Shown here: positions 1 to 8,364 of the stretch, one piece after another
Numbering within the stretch: position 1 is the first letter of the stretch
Layout: each line of letters opens with the position of its first letter
Source: Micromonospora sp. Llam0
GTDB lineage: Bacteria; Actinomycetota; Actinomycetes; Mycobacteriales; Micromonosporaceae
Reading direction: 5' to 3'
Length of the DNA: 64,000 nt
Assembly: GCF_003751085.1 (NCBI RefSeq)
Contig: NZ_RJJY01000001.1
Coordinates: 4,650,001 to 4,714,000, forward strand
Made by a program: the position numbers and the translations under genes
The notes under the pieces: generated by a model
Seen by the model: the letters and a program-made list of their open reading frames with translations, nothing else
What the model was told of the DNA's origin: nothing
Database searches by the model: none

Positions 1-1719
1 GTACCGGCGCAGCCCCCAGGCGATGAACGAGTTGTCGAACGGCCAGACCGTGCCGACGTGGTAGCCGATCGGGTTGAACCGGCCCTCCCCCTCCGCGAGG
101 GTCCGCACCCCCCAGCCGGAGAACAGCCGGGGACTGAGTAGATGCCTGGCGACGCTCTTCGCCCTGTCGTCGTTGACGATGCCGCTCCACAGCAGATGTC
201 CGGTGTTCGACGACAGCGCGTCGACCTGACCGCCCTCCGGGTCCAGCGCGAGCGCGAAGTACCCCCCGTCCTCCACCCAGTAGTCCCGGTTGAAGCGGGC
301 CTTCAGATCGGCCGCCTCCCGCTCCAACTGGTCGGCGTACCCCGGGTCGTGCCAGATCTCGCGGGCCAGCCGGGCAGCGCGTCGCTTCGCGTCGTACGCG
401 TACCCCTGCAGTTCGCAGGTCGCCCGGGGAAAGCCGGGCAGCCGGCCGTTCCGGTAGCAGATCGCGTCCCAGGAGTCCTTCCAGCACTGGTTCTCCAGGC
501 CGGTTTCCGCGTTGCGCCGCTCGTACCACAGGTAGCCGTTGTTGAGCAGGTCACCGTAGGTGTCGATCCAGCGCAGCGCCTGCCGGGTCTCGGTCTCCAA
601 AGTCCGGACCAGCTCGACGTCCCCGCTCCACCGCTCGTACTCGTCGAGCAGCACGACGAACAGCGGGGTCGAGTCGGCCGCGCCGAAGTACGGGGTGTGC
701 GGCTGTTCCTCGAAGGCCGACGACTCGCCGTACCGGATCTCGTGCAGGATCTTGCCCGGTTCCTCGTCCCGGAAGTCATCGAGTTTGCTGCCCTGCAGCG
801 CGCCGAGCAGCCGCAACGTCGCCGCTGCCAGCTCCGGCGCGAACGGCAGTGCCTGCAGGCTGGTGAAGATGCTGTCCCGACCGAACATCGTGGCGAACCA
901 GGGCACACCGGCAGCCGGCACCGACTGCCCGGCCAGCGACAGCGGGGTGTAGCGCAGCGCGGCCAGGTCCACCAGACTCCGCCGGTACGTCGACGCGAGC
1001 GGCTCGCATTCGCAGGCCAGCCGGGGTGCCCGGGCGATCCACTCGTCCAGTTCCCGGCGCATCTCCGGCTTGGCCCGGTCGAAGTGCTGGCCGAGCAGAC
1101 CCTCCCGCAGGTCCCGCCCGTCCGGACCGATCGCGGTGGTCTTCACCTTGATGTGGGTGATCCACTTACCGTGCGGCTCGATGACGATGGTGAAGCTGAG
1201 CCCGTGCTCGTCGATCTCCGCCGGCTCGCTGCTGGAGATGATCGTCTCCCGGTGGAAGCTCTCCCGCTGGTAGCCGAGCCGCAGGCAGTCCCGGTCGACG
1301 TGGGCGTAGTGCTTGCCGACCTTGTGCCGGACGTCCTTGATCTCGAACAGGTCGGCGAAGTCGCTGCCCGCCTCCAGCCGGACGTTCAGCTCCATCGGCT
1401 CCTGGGCGTGGTTGAGGATGGTGATCTCCTCGTCGAAGCTCCCGCCCACCCAGCGTTGCCGGATCACCGACATCTCGGCGTCGACGTAGTGGGTCGGCTC
1501 GCCGGGAACCAGGAAGAACCGCGCCTCGAAGTACTGCAGGTCGTCGACCGACAGCGAGGACAGCCGCTCACCGTCGATGGTCAGCTGCCACTTCGACAGG
1601 AACCGGGTGTCGAACGAGAAGAGCCCGGTGGGCGCCGCCGGGGAGGCGTCGATGTCGCCCTGACTGTCGCTGACCACGAAGGTGTTGCCGTCCAGGATGC
1701 TGACCATGCCCTCGGTCAT
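1..1719 (-). CDS. Amylo-alpha-1,6-glucosidase-like glycoside hydrolase (3' end off the window)
   Basis: At least 573 residues are visible; the C-terminus runs off the left edge. The N-terminal half is a beta-sandwich-like segment (starting MTEGMVSILDGNTFVVSD) typical of the glycogen-debranching N-terminal domain. The C-terminal half is an (alpha/alpha)6-barrel with the stretches FATMFGRDSIFTSLQ, PYFGAADSTPLFVVLLDEY and ENQCWKDSWDAI, as in MGH1/GH15-like debranching enzymes. Family knowledge suggests hydrolysis of alpha-1,6 or other glucosidic branches in storage or trehalose-type glucans in the cytoplasm; the exact substrate is not determinable here. The ATG at 1719 overlaps the stop of the upstream SCP2-like gene (ATGA), so the pair is probably translationally coupled. 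Confidence 0.85.
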   Translation of the reverse strand, partial: MTEGMVSILDGNTFVVSDSQGDIDASPAAPTGLFSFDTRFLSKWQLTIDGERLSSLSVDDLQYFEARFFLVPGEPTHYVDAEMSVIRQRWVGGSFDEEITILNHAQEPMELNVRLEAGSDFADLFEIKDVRHKVGKHYAHVDRDCLRLGYQRESFHRETIISSSEPAEIDEHGLSFTIVIEPHGKWITHIKVKTTAIGPDGRDLREGLLGQHFDRAKPEMRRELDEWIARAPRLACECEPLASTYRRSLVDLAALRYTPLSLAGQSVPAAGVPWFATMFGRDSIFTSLQALPFAPELAAATLRLLGALQGSKLDDFRDEEPGKILHEIRYGESSAFEEQPHTPYFGAADSTPLFVVLLDEYERWSGDVELVRTLETETRQALRWIDTYGDLLNNGYLWYERRNAETGLENQCWKDSWDAICYRNGRLPGFPRATCELQGYAYDAKRRAARLAREIWHDPGYADQLEREAADLKARFNRDYWVEDGGYFALALDPEGGQVDALSSNTGHLLWSGIVNDDRAKSVARHLLSPRLFSGWGVRTLAEGEGRFNPIGYHVGTVWPFDNSFIAWGLRRY

Positions 1720-2150
1720 TGCTCAGTCCTCTCCCGCCGGGCGAACGCGCGTGGGTCGTGGGATCCGGGCGGGCCGGGCATCATCCGCTCGATCAGGATC
1801 AGCAGACGAAGGTCGCCGAGCACCATGATCTGTCCCCGGAGCATCGCCGCCATCGGATTGATCTCGCCCCGGGCCAGCCCTTCGAAGACCTCCTGATCGG
1901 TACGCAGCACGCTCTCCGCGTCGCGCTGCTCGCGCACCAGGCTGGCCCGGCCGTCGTCGAAGCTGACGAACCAGTAGTCCACCTGTTCGTCGTGTGCCAG
2001 GTCGAACCGCACCGTCCCGGAGATCTGCCGCAGCAGCGACGCGTTCTCCTTCCGGCCGAGGCGCTCGAAGAACTCCCGCGTCGCCGGCATCGGCTCCCGC
2101 GTCGAGACGGCCCGTGTGGTCTGCGCCCGCTGCGTCGTCTGCGGCATCAT
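1716..2150 (-). CDS. SCP2 sterol-carrier-domain-like protein
   Basis: A 144-residue protein. The start chosen is the ATG at 2150 because a GGAGGGAG Shine-Dalgarno lies 4-5 nt upstream; a longer frame starting 17 codons earlier lacks one. The core (ISGTVRFDLAHDEQVDYWFV, then a turn, then DQEVFEGLARGEINPMAAML and GQIMVLGDLRLLILIERMMP) matches the SCP2 fold: a beta-sheet followed by the INPMAAMLRGQI-type helix that closes a hydrophobic pocket. SCP2-like actinobacterial proteins bind lipid-like ligands, but none is proven here. It is coupled by ATGA to the debranching-like hydrolase, so it probably shares its transcript. Its role in glucan metabolism is unknown. Confidence 0.7.
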   Translation of the reverse strand: MMPQTTQRAQTTRAVSTREPMPATREFFERLGRKENASLLRQISGTVRFDLAHDEQVDYWFVSFDDGRASLVREQRDAESVLRTDQEVFEGLARGEINPMAAMLRGQIMVLGDLRLLILIERMMPGPPGSHDPRAFARRERTEQ

Positions 2151-2206
2151 CCGCTCCCTCCACCCACTGGCAGGGTCGCGGCCGATCGGGTGGTACGGCA
2201 TCGCCC

Positions 2207-2246
2207 GTACCGGGTGAAGCCGGCCCGGGTGAAGCCGGCCCGGGAA
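2207..2246. repeat. Short tandem repeat with hairpin potential after the GNAT gene
   Basis: The unit CCGGGTGAAGCCGGC occurs twice in direct succession between the GNAT stop codon and the SCP2-like gene. The alternating CCGG/GGCC blocks can fold into a GC-rich hairpin. It could act as a weak terminator for the GNAT transcript, but there is no T-tract, so this is only suggestive. Confidence 0.3.
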
Positions 2247-2909
2247 TCAGTCGGCGGAGATGCCGTACGCGGTCCAGCCCCGGTCGCGGAACCCGGCGGC
2301 CGAGGCCACCTTCGCCGACGAGGCGTTGCCCACCGCGTGCAGGTAGGTGGGGACGGCGCCGCCGTCGAGTACCCGACGGGCGGCCTGGGCGACCAGCCGG
2401 CGGGCCAGACCACGACCGCGCGCCGCCGGTACGGTGCCGACCGCGATCTCCTGGCCGTGCGCGTCGTGCCGCTTCAGCCCGACCCCGGCCAGGAACGTCC
2501 CGTCGGCATCCCGGGCGACCAGCACCGGGTTGGTGAACTGCCGCAGCCAGGGCGGCAACGACTCGTCAGCGGAGTCGATCCAGTCCCCGGCGTCGGGCAG
2601 CGGTGCCGGCGCCAGACAGTACCGGAACACGGTGCGCTGCGCCCGCCAGCCGGGACGGCCGACCGCGGTGGGCAACTTGGCCAGCAGATCGGTCAGCGGC
2701 AGGTCGGTCAACGCGCGTACCGCCTCGACCTTGTCCGGAGGCACGGACAGCACCGCGCCGCCGGGCGCCCCGACGCCGACCACCGGGTGGGGTCGGCCGT
2801 CCCAACCCGGTCGGACCCGCCGCTCCGAGCCGACCACCTGCAACGCCCGCCCGGCCGGCCACTGGCCCAACCAGCTGACCAGATGGTGGTAGAGACGCTT
2901 GTCCAGCAT
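2247..2909 (-). CDS. GNAT-family N-acetyltransferase
   Basis: A 220-residue protein. The ATG at 2909 follows an AGGAGG sequence by 7 nt. The C-terminal half carries the GNAT acetyl-CoA site: a beta-strand (GQEIAVGTVPAARGRGLARR) with the Q/R-x-x-G-x-G/A-type loop VPAARGRGLARRLV, then the NASSAKVASAAGFRDRG segment typical of GNAT C-termini. The N-terminal about 100 residues are variable and may hold the substrate-binding part. It would transfer an acetyl group from acetyl-CoA to an amine, but the substrate cannot be read from sequence. It sits alone on the minus strand between the SCP2-like gene and glutamate dehydrogenase. Confidence 0.8.
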   Translation of the reverse strand: MLDKRLYHHLVSWLGQWPAGRALQVVGSERRVRPGWDGRPHPVVGVGAPGGAVLSVPPDKVEAVRALTDLPLTDLLAKLPTAVGRPGWRAQRTVFRYCLAPAPLPDAGDWIDSADESLPPWLRQFTNPVLVARDADGTFLAGVGLKRHDAHGQEIAVGTVPAARGRGLARRLVAQAARRVLDGGAVPTYLHAVGNASSAKVASAAGFRDRGWTAYGISAD

Positions 2910-3047
2910 CCTGCCTGCCTCCTGCCGTACGGGACGGCCCGCGCGCCCGCCCTGATGGAGAAGCCGTTCACCCGCCCGGAAACGCCGCTGTCCGGAAACG
3001 CCGCTGTCTACCCTGCCGAAAGTATGCAGCTTTTCCGGCCGATGTGA

Positions 3048-6000
3048 TCAGTTGGCCGAAGATGTGCGAACCAGTGTCCGGATCTGGCGCAGCAGCACCG
3101 ACAATGCGGCGAGGTCGGCCGGTGAATGGGCGAAGTCCTCCATCGCCCGCCGTACCCGGGCCACCGCGCTGGCGTTGTCCTGCTCCCACTGTTCGGCCCG
3201 GTCCTGCACCGCCAGCGCGGCCGGGGTGGAGGTGAGCACCTCGACGGTGAGCGCCGCCAGCGCGGCGTACAGGTCGTAGCGCAGCGCGGTGCGGGCCAGC
3301 GTCTGCCACCGGTCCCCCCGGGGCAGCAGCGAGATCTTGCTCAGCAGCCAGTCGACCCGGAACCGTTCGGAGAGCATGAAGTACACCGAGGCGACCTCGG
3401 TGACGTCACAGCCGGTGTCGGCGGCGGTCTCCACCACGTCGAGCAGCCCGAAGCTGTACATGATCCGGGTGGCCCGGTCGGCGAGATCCGGCGGCAGGCC
3501 GCGACCGGTCATGGTGTCGACGTGGGCCCGCAGCGACTCCCGCTCGTCGCCCCGGAAGTAGCCGCCCAGCTCCGGCAGCAGCCGCGACACCCCGTCGCGC
3601 AGCCGGGCGGTCTCCCCCGGCACGTCCAGCGGGGACTTGCGGTTGGTGACCAGCCAGCGGACCGCCCGGTCCAGCAGCCGCCGGCTCTCCAGGTAGACCG
3701 AGACCTGCGCCGCGGTGCCGACCACGTTGTCCAGCGCGTCGATGTCGGCCCACAGGTTGTCGAGCCCGAACACGTCACGGACCACCACGTAGGCCCGCAG
3801 GACGTCGGCGGCCGACGCCCCGGTCTCCTCCATCGTCCGGTAGACGAAGGACATGCCGCCCCGGTTGACCGCCTCGTTGACCAGGCTGGTCACCACGATT
3901 TCCCGGCGCAGTCGGTGGTCGGTCATCCGGGCGGCGTACCGCTCGCGCAGCGGGGTCGGGAAGTAGTCGGCCAGCACCCGGTCGGTCCACGCCTCGTCGG
4001 GCAGCCCGTCGGTTAGCACCTGCCCCTCGATGGAGATCTTGGTGTAGGCGAGCAGCACCGCGAACTCGGGCAGGGTCAGCCCGTCCGCGCCGGCGCGGAT
4101 CCGCTCGGCCAGATCCTCATCGGACGGCAGCGCCTCCAACTCCCGGTCGAGCTGCCCGGACTGTTCCAGATCGGTGATCATCCGCCGGTGCACCGGCAGC
4201 AGTGGACGCGCCTGGGCGCAGGCGTTGGCCAGGGCCCGCGCCTGGTCGTAGTTGTCCCGCAGCACCAGCGCGGCGACCTCGTCGGTCATCTCGGCGAGCA
4301 GGGCGTCACGCTGCGGCACGGTCAGCTCCCCGTCGGCGACCGCGCCGCCCAGCAGGATCTTGATGTTGACCTCGTGGTCGGAGCAGTCCACGCCGGCCGA
4401 GTTGTCGATGAAGTCGGTGTAGATCCGCCCGCCGGCGGCCGCGTACTCGATCCGGCCCCGCTGGGTGAGCCCCAGGTTGCCGCCCTCGCCGACCACCTTC
4501 GCCCGCACCGACCGGCCGTCGACCCGGATCGCGTCGTTGGCCTTGTCGCCGGCGTCGGCGTGCGACTCGCCGGAGGCCTTGACGTAGGTGCCGATGCCGC
4601 CGTTGAACAGCAGGTCCACCGGGGCGCGCAGGATCGCCCGGATCAGCTCCGGCGGGGAGAGCAGGTCGACCCCGTCGTCGAGGCCGAGCGCCGCGCGGAC
4701 CTGCCGGCTGACCGGCACCGACTTGGCGGTACGCGGGTACACGCCACCGCCGGCCGAAATCAGCCCGGTGTCGTAGTCGGCCCACGACGACCGGGGCAGG
4801 TCGAACAACCGCCGCCGCCCGGCGTACGAGGTGGCCGGGTCCGGGTCCGGGTCGAGGAAGATGTGCCGGTGGTCGAAGGCGGCGACCAGCCGGGTGTGTT
4901 CGGACAGCAGCATGCCGTTGCCGAACACGTCACCGGACATGTCGCCGATGCCGACCACCGTGAAGTCCTGCCGCTGGACGTCCACCCCCAGGTCACGGAA
5001 GTGCCGCTTGACCGACTCCCAGGCGCCCCGCGCGGTGATGCCCATCTTTTTGTGGTCGTAGCCGGCCGAGCCGCCGGAGGCGAACGCGTCGCCCATCCAG
5101 AAACCCCGGGAGATCGAGATCGCGTTGGCCACGTCGGAGAAGGTCGCGGTGCCCTTGTCGGCGGCGACCACCAGGTACGGGTCGTCGCCGTCGTGGCGGA
5201 CCACCCGCTGCGGCGGCACGATCCGCCCGGTGACGATGTTGTCGGTGACGTCCAGCAGACCGGAGATGAACTGCTGGTAGCAGGCCACCCCCTCGGCCTG
5301 GGCCGCCTCCCGGTCCGGTGGCTCGGCCGCCGCCCGACCGCGCGCCGTACCGCCGGGCTGTTTGACCACGAAGCCGCCCTTGGCGCCGACCGGCACGATC
5401 ACCGCGTTCTTCACCATCTGCGCCTTGACCAGGCCGAGCACCTCGGTGCGGAAGTCCTCCCGCCGGTCCGACCAGCGCAGCCCGCCCCGGGCGACCTCAC
5501 CGAAGCGCAGGTGCACGCCCTCGAACCGGGGCGAGTAGACGAAGATCTCGTACGCCGGCCGGGGTGCCGGCAGGTCCGGGACGGCCTGCGGGTCGAGTTT
5601 GATCGCCACGTACGGGACCGGGCGGCCGTCGGAGCCCCGCTGGTAGAAGTTGGTCCGCAGGGTGGCCAGGATCAGCGTCAGGTAGCTGCGCAGGATCCGG
5701 TCCTGGTCGAGGCTGTCCACCTCGTCGAACTGGCGGCCGATCACGGCGACCAGCTCCTGACCGCGCCGGCGGCGGCGCTCGTCGTCGACGTCGGGCCCCG
5801 GCGCGAACCGGGTCTCGAAGAGTTGGATCAGCAGCGCGGCGATCGTCGGGTAGGCGACGAAGGTGGACTCCATGTACTCCTGGGAGAAGACCGCGCCGGC
5901 CTGGCGCAGGTACTTCGCGTACGCCCGCAGCACCACCACCTGCCGCCAGGTCAGCCCGGCGCGCAGCACCAGCTCGTTGAGGCCGTCGATCTCCGCCTCA

Positions 6001-8114
6001 CCGCGCCAGGCCGCCGAGAACGCGTTCTCCACGTGCGGCCGGACCTCGGCCATCGCCCGGGCGCCGACCGGCAGCCGCAGCCCGAAGTCGTACAGGTAGA
6101 TCCGCTGGTCGGCCCGGTCGATCTCGTACGGCCGTTCGTCGATCACCTGCACGCCGAGCGAGTGCAGCACCGGCAGCACATCGGACAGCACCATCGGTTC
6201 GCCGTACCGGTAGACCTTGAACCGCACGTCCCGCTCGTCGACCCCGGTGCCGCCGGGTGGCCGGAACAGGTGCATCTCCAGCTGGCCGGGCTCCTCCAGC
6301 AGCTCCAGCTTGGCCAGGTCCTGCACCGCCTCGTACGCGGTGTGCTCCTCCTTGTACCCCTCCGGGTAGGCGTCGGCGTACCGCCGGTGCAGCGACTTGG
6401 CCGACTCGTCGCCCAGCTTGCGTTCCAGCACCAGCCGGAAGTCGTCCTCCCACAGCCGGGTGGCCTCGGCGAGCAGTTCGGCGAGCCGGTCCGGGTCCAG
6501 CTCGGCGGGCGGCGACGCCGGGTCGGTACGCACGATGAAGTGCACCCGGGCCAGCATCGACTCGGTGACCCGGGTGGTGTAGTCGACGCCGACGCCGTTG
6601 AGCTCGCGCAGCAGGATCTGCTGCATCCGCAGCCGGTTGTGCGTGGTGAACCGGTCCCGGGGCAGGTAGATCAGGCAGGACAGGAACCGCCCGTACCCGT
6701 CGGAGCGCAGGAACAGCCGCAGCTGCCGGCGGCCGGCCATCCGCAGCACCCCGAGTACGGCGTGGTAGAGGTCGTCGGTGCGGATCTGGAACAGCTCGTC
6801 GCGCGGGTAGGTCTCCAGGATCTGCAGCAGGTCCTTGCCGGAGTGGCTGCGCGGGCTGAGACCGGAGCGCTCCAGCACTTCGGCGACCTTGCGCCGGACC
6901 ACCGGCAACTCCTGCACGCTGGTCCGGTACGCGGCGGTGGAGAACAGCCCGAGGAACCGGCGCTCGCCGACCACCGCCCCGGCCGGGTCGAAGACCTTGA
7001 CGCCGACGTAGTCGAGGTAGGCGGCCCGGTGCACGGTGGCCCGCGAGTTGGCCTTGGTGATGATCAGCAGCCGCTGCTCCAGCGCCTTCGCCGCCGCCTG
7101 CGGGGTCATCGAGGTGAGCGGGCGCGGCCTGGTCTGGTCCTGGCGCAGGATGCCGAGCCCGGAACCGAGCACCGCGACCAGCGCCTTGTCCCCGTCTCCG
7201 CTGTCGACCAGCCGGTACTCCCGGTAGCCGAGGAAGGTGAAGTGGTCGTCGGCCAGCCAGCGCAGCAGTTCGACCGAGTCGGTGAGGTCCTTCTCCGGCA
7301 CCGGCGGCGCGGCGGGTGACCCAGGCTCGGCCCGGTCGAGTTCGTCGGCCAGGGCCAGGGCGCGCTGGCGCATCCGGGGCCAGTCCTCCACCGCTTCCCG
7401 GACGTCGGTGAGGACCCGCTGCAGGTCGCGGTGCAGCCGGTCCAGGTCGCCGGCGATCCGGATCGGGTCGATCTCGATCCGGATCCAGCTCTCCACCAGG
7501 TCGCCGTCGATCGCATCGTCCGGCTCGACGTCGGCGGCCACCTCGGTGAGCTGGCCGAGTGGTTCGCGGCGGACCACCACCAGCGGGTGGACCAGCAGGT
7601 GGACGTCGAAGTGCCGCTCGGTGAGCAGCGCGGTCACCGAGTCGACCAGGAACGGCATGTCGTCGGTGACGATCTCGACGATCGTGTACGGCCGGCCGTC
7701 GCCGGGCGGGGTGAGCCGCAGCTTCAACTCGCCGGGCAGCCGGTGCCCGGCGAGCTCCCGATGCGCCCGGGCGGCGTCGAGCATCTCCTGCGGGCGGCAG
7801 CCGACCAGCTCCTCGTCGGCGGCGAACCGCCAGAACCGGTCCACCAGGGAGGCGGCGTCGTGGTCGGTGTCGGCCAGCGACACCGCCTGGGCGATCAGCC
7901 GCTCGGCGCTGGGCATCGGCTCGTCGTAGCCGGTGTCGTCGGTGTCGTCGACCACGGCGGCCAGCGCCGACTCCGGCGGCGCGAACGTCTGAAGGTCGAA
8001 CACCTCGTCCGGATCCGGCTCGGACTGGCGGTGCGGCCCGGCGCTCTGCCGGCGACGCTGCCCGTCACCGCCCGAGGCCTGGCGTTTCGACTTCGTGACC
8101 GGACGGCGGTTCAT
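3048..8114 (-). CDS. gdh: NAD-specific glutamate dehydrogenase, large (about 180 kDa) type
   Basis: A 1688-residue protein of the giant NAD-GDH family (usual length about 1600-1700), which oxidatively deaminates L-glutamate to 2-oxoglutarate. The start at 8114 (MNRRPVTKSKRQ) has GAGGGGAG about 8 nt upstream; the frame stays open further 5' but without support. The N-terminal third contains ACT-like regulatory segments (for example DMPFLVDSVTALLTERHFDV). The catalytic region shows RGGLRWSDRREDFRTEVLG, the Lys-bearing VPVGAKGGFVVK loop, the dinucleotide-site VGIGDMSGDVFGNGML and GGIGTYVKA. It is divergent from the penicillin-binding protein gene across a 250-bp intergenic region. In actinomycetes this enzyme class feeds glutamate carbon into the TCA cycle and is allosterically regulated; neither is shown here. 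Confidence 0.95.
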   Translation of the reverse strand: MNRRPVTKSKRQASGGDGQRRRQSAGPHRQSEPDPDEVFDLQTFAPPESALAAVVDDTDDTGYDEPMPSAERLIAQAVSLADTDHDAASLVDRFWRFAADEELVGCRPQEMLDAARAHRELAGHRLPGELKLRLTPPGDGRPYTIVEIVTDDMPFLVDSVTALLTERHFDVHLLVHPLVVVRREPLGQLTEVAADVEPDDAIDGDLVESWIRIEIDPIRIAGDLDRLHRDLQRVLTDVREAVEDWPRMRQRALALADELDRAEPGSPAAPPVPEKDLTDSVELLRWLADDHFTFLGYREYRLVDSGDGDKALVAVLGSGLGILRQDQTRPRPLTSMTPQAAAKALEQRLLIITKANSRATVHRAAYLDYVGVKVFDPAGAVVGERRFLGLFSTAAYRTSVQELPVVRRKVAEVLERSGLSPRSHSGKDLLQILETYPRDELFQIRTDDLYHAVLGVLRMAGRRQLRLFLRSDGYGRFLSCLIYLPRDRFTTHNRLRMQQILLRELNGVGVDYTTRVTESMLARVHFIVRTDPASPPAELDPDRLAELLAEATRLWEDDFRLVLERKLGDESAKSLHRRYADAYPEGYKEEHTAYEAVQDLAKLELLEEPGQLEMHLFRPPGGTGVDERDVRFKVYRYGEPMVLSDVLPVLHSLGVQVIDERPYEIDRADQRIYLYDFGLRLPVGARAMAEVRPHVENAFSAAWRGEAEIDGLNELVLRAGLTWRQVVVLRAYAKYLRQAGAVFSQEYMESTFVAYPTIAALLIQLFETRFAPGPDVDDERRRRRGQELVAVIGRQFDEVDSLDQDRILRSYLTLILATLRTNFYQRGSDGRPVPYVAIKLDPQAVPDLPAPRPAYEIFVYSPRFEGVHLRFGEVARGGLRWSDRREDFRTEVLGLVKAQMVKNAVIVPVGAKGGFVVKQPGGTARGRAAAEPPDREAAQAEGVACYQQFISGLLDVTDNIVTGRIVPPQRVVRHDGDDPYLVVAADKGTATFSDVANAISISRGFWMGDAFASGGSAGYDHKKMGITARGAWESVKRHFRDLGVDVQRQDFTVVGIGDMSGDVFGNGMLLSEHTRLVAAFDHRHIFLDPDPDPATSYAGRRRLFDLPRSSWADYDTGLISAGGGVYPRTAKSVPVSRQVRAALGLDDGVDLLSPPELIRAILRAPVDLLFNGGIGTYVKASGESHADAGDKANDAIRVDGRSVRAKVVGEGGNLGLTQRGRIEYAAAGGRIYTDFIDNSAGVDCSDHEVNIKILLGGAVADGELTVPQRDALLAEMTDEVAALVLRDNYDQARALANACAQARPLLPVHRRMITDLEQSGQLDRELEALPSDEDLAERIRAGADGLTLPEFAVLLAYTKISIEGQVLTDGLPDEAWTDRVLADYFPTPLRERYAARMTDHRLRREIVVTSLVNEAVNRGGMSFVYRTMEETGASAADVLRAYVVVRDVFGLDNLWADIDALDNVVGTAAQVSVYLESRRLLDRAVRWLVTNRKSPLDVPGETARLRDGVSRLLPELGGYFRGDERESLRAHVDTMTGRGLPPDLADRATRIMYSFGLLDVVETAADTGCDVTEVASVYFMLSERFRVDWLLSKISLLPRGDRWQTLARTALRYDLYAALAALTVEVLTSTPAALAVQDRAEQWEQDNASAVARVRRAMEDFAHSPADLAALSVLLRQIRTLVRTSSAN

Positions 8115-8364
8115 TGGCGCAGACTCCCCTCGGCCCCACCACGCTGTGGGGTCAACCTCGGCCAAGCCTATTCCTCCCGGATCGTCGTTCCGACGGCACA
8201 CCGGCACCCCGTCGTCGGCTTGGCGACACCGTCTGACCACGTCGGGTGATATGCCCTGGACGAAACGGGACAGCGGTTCATCCGGTACCCGGGGGGACAG
8301 CGGTCCATGCGCGCACGTACTACCGTTTCCGGTGTCCGCCATGCGTCCGGAAGGGGGCCGCCGC

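Noticed and set aside
4188..7319. A 1043-codon plus-strand frame opposite glutamate dehydrogenase
   Set aside because: Composition (Gly, Val, Arg, Gln, Asp, His) is that of an antisense shadow in high-GC DNA, and it has no domain or ribosome site. The opposite strand is a clear NAD-GDH.
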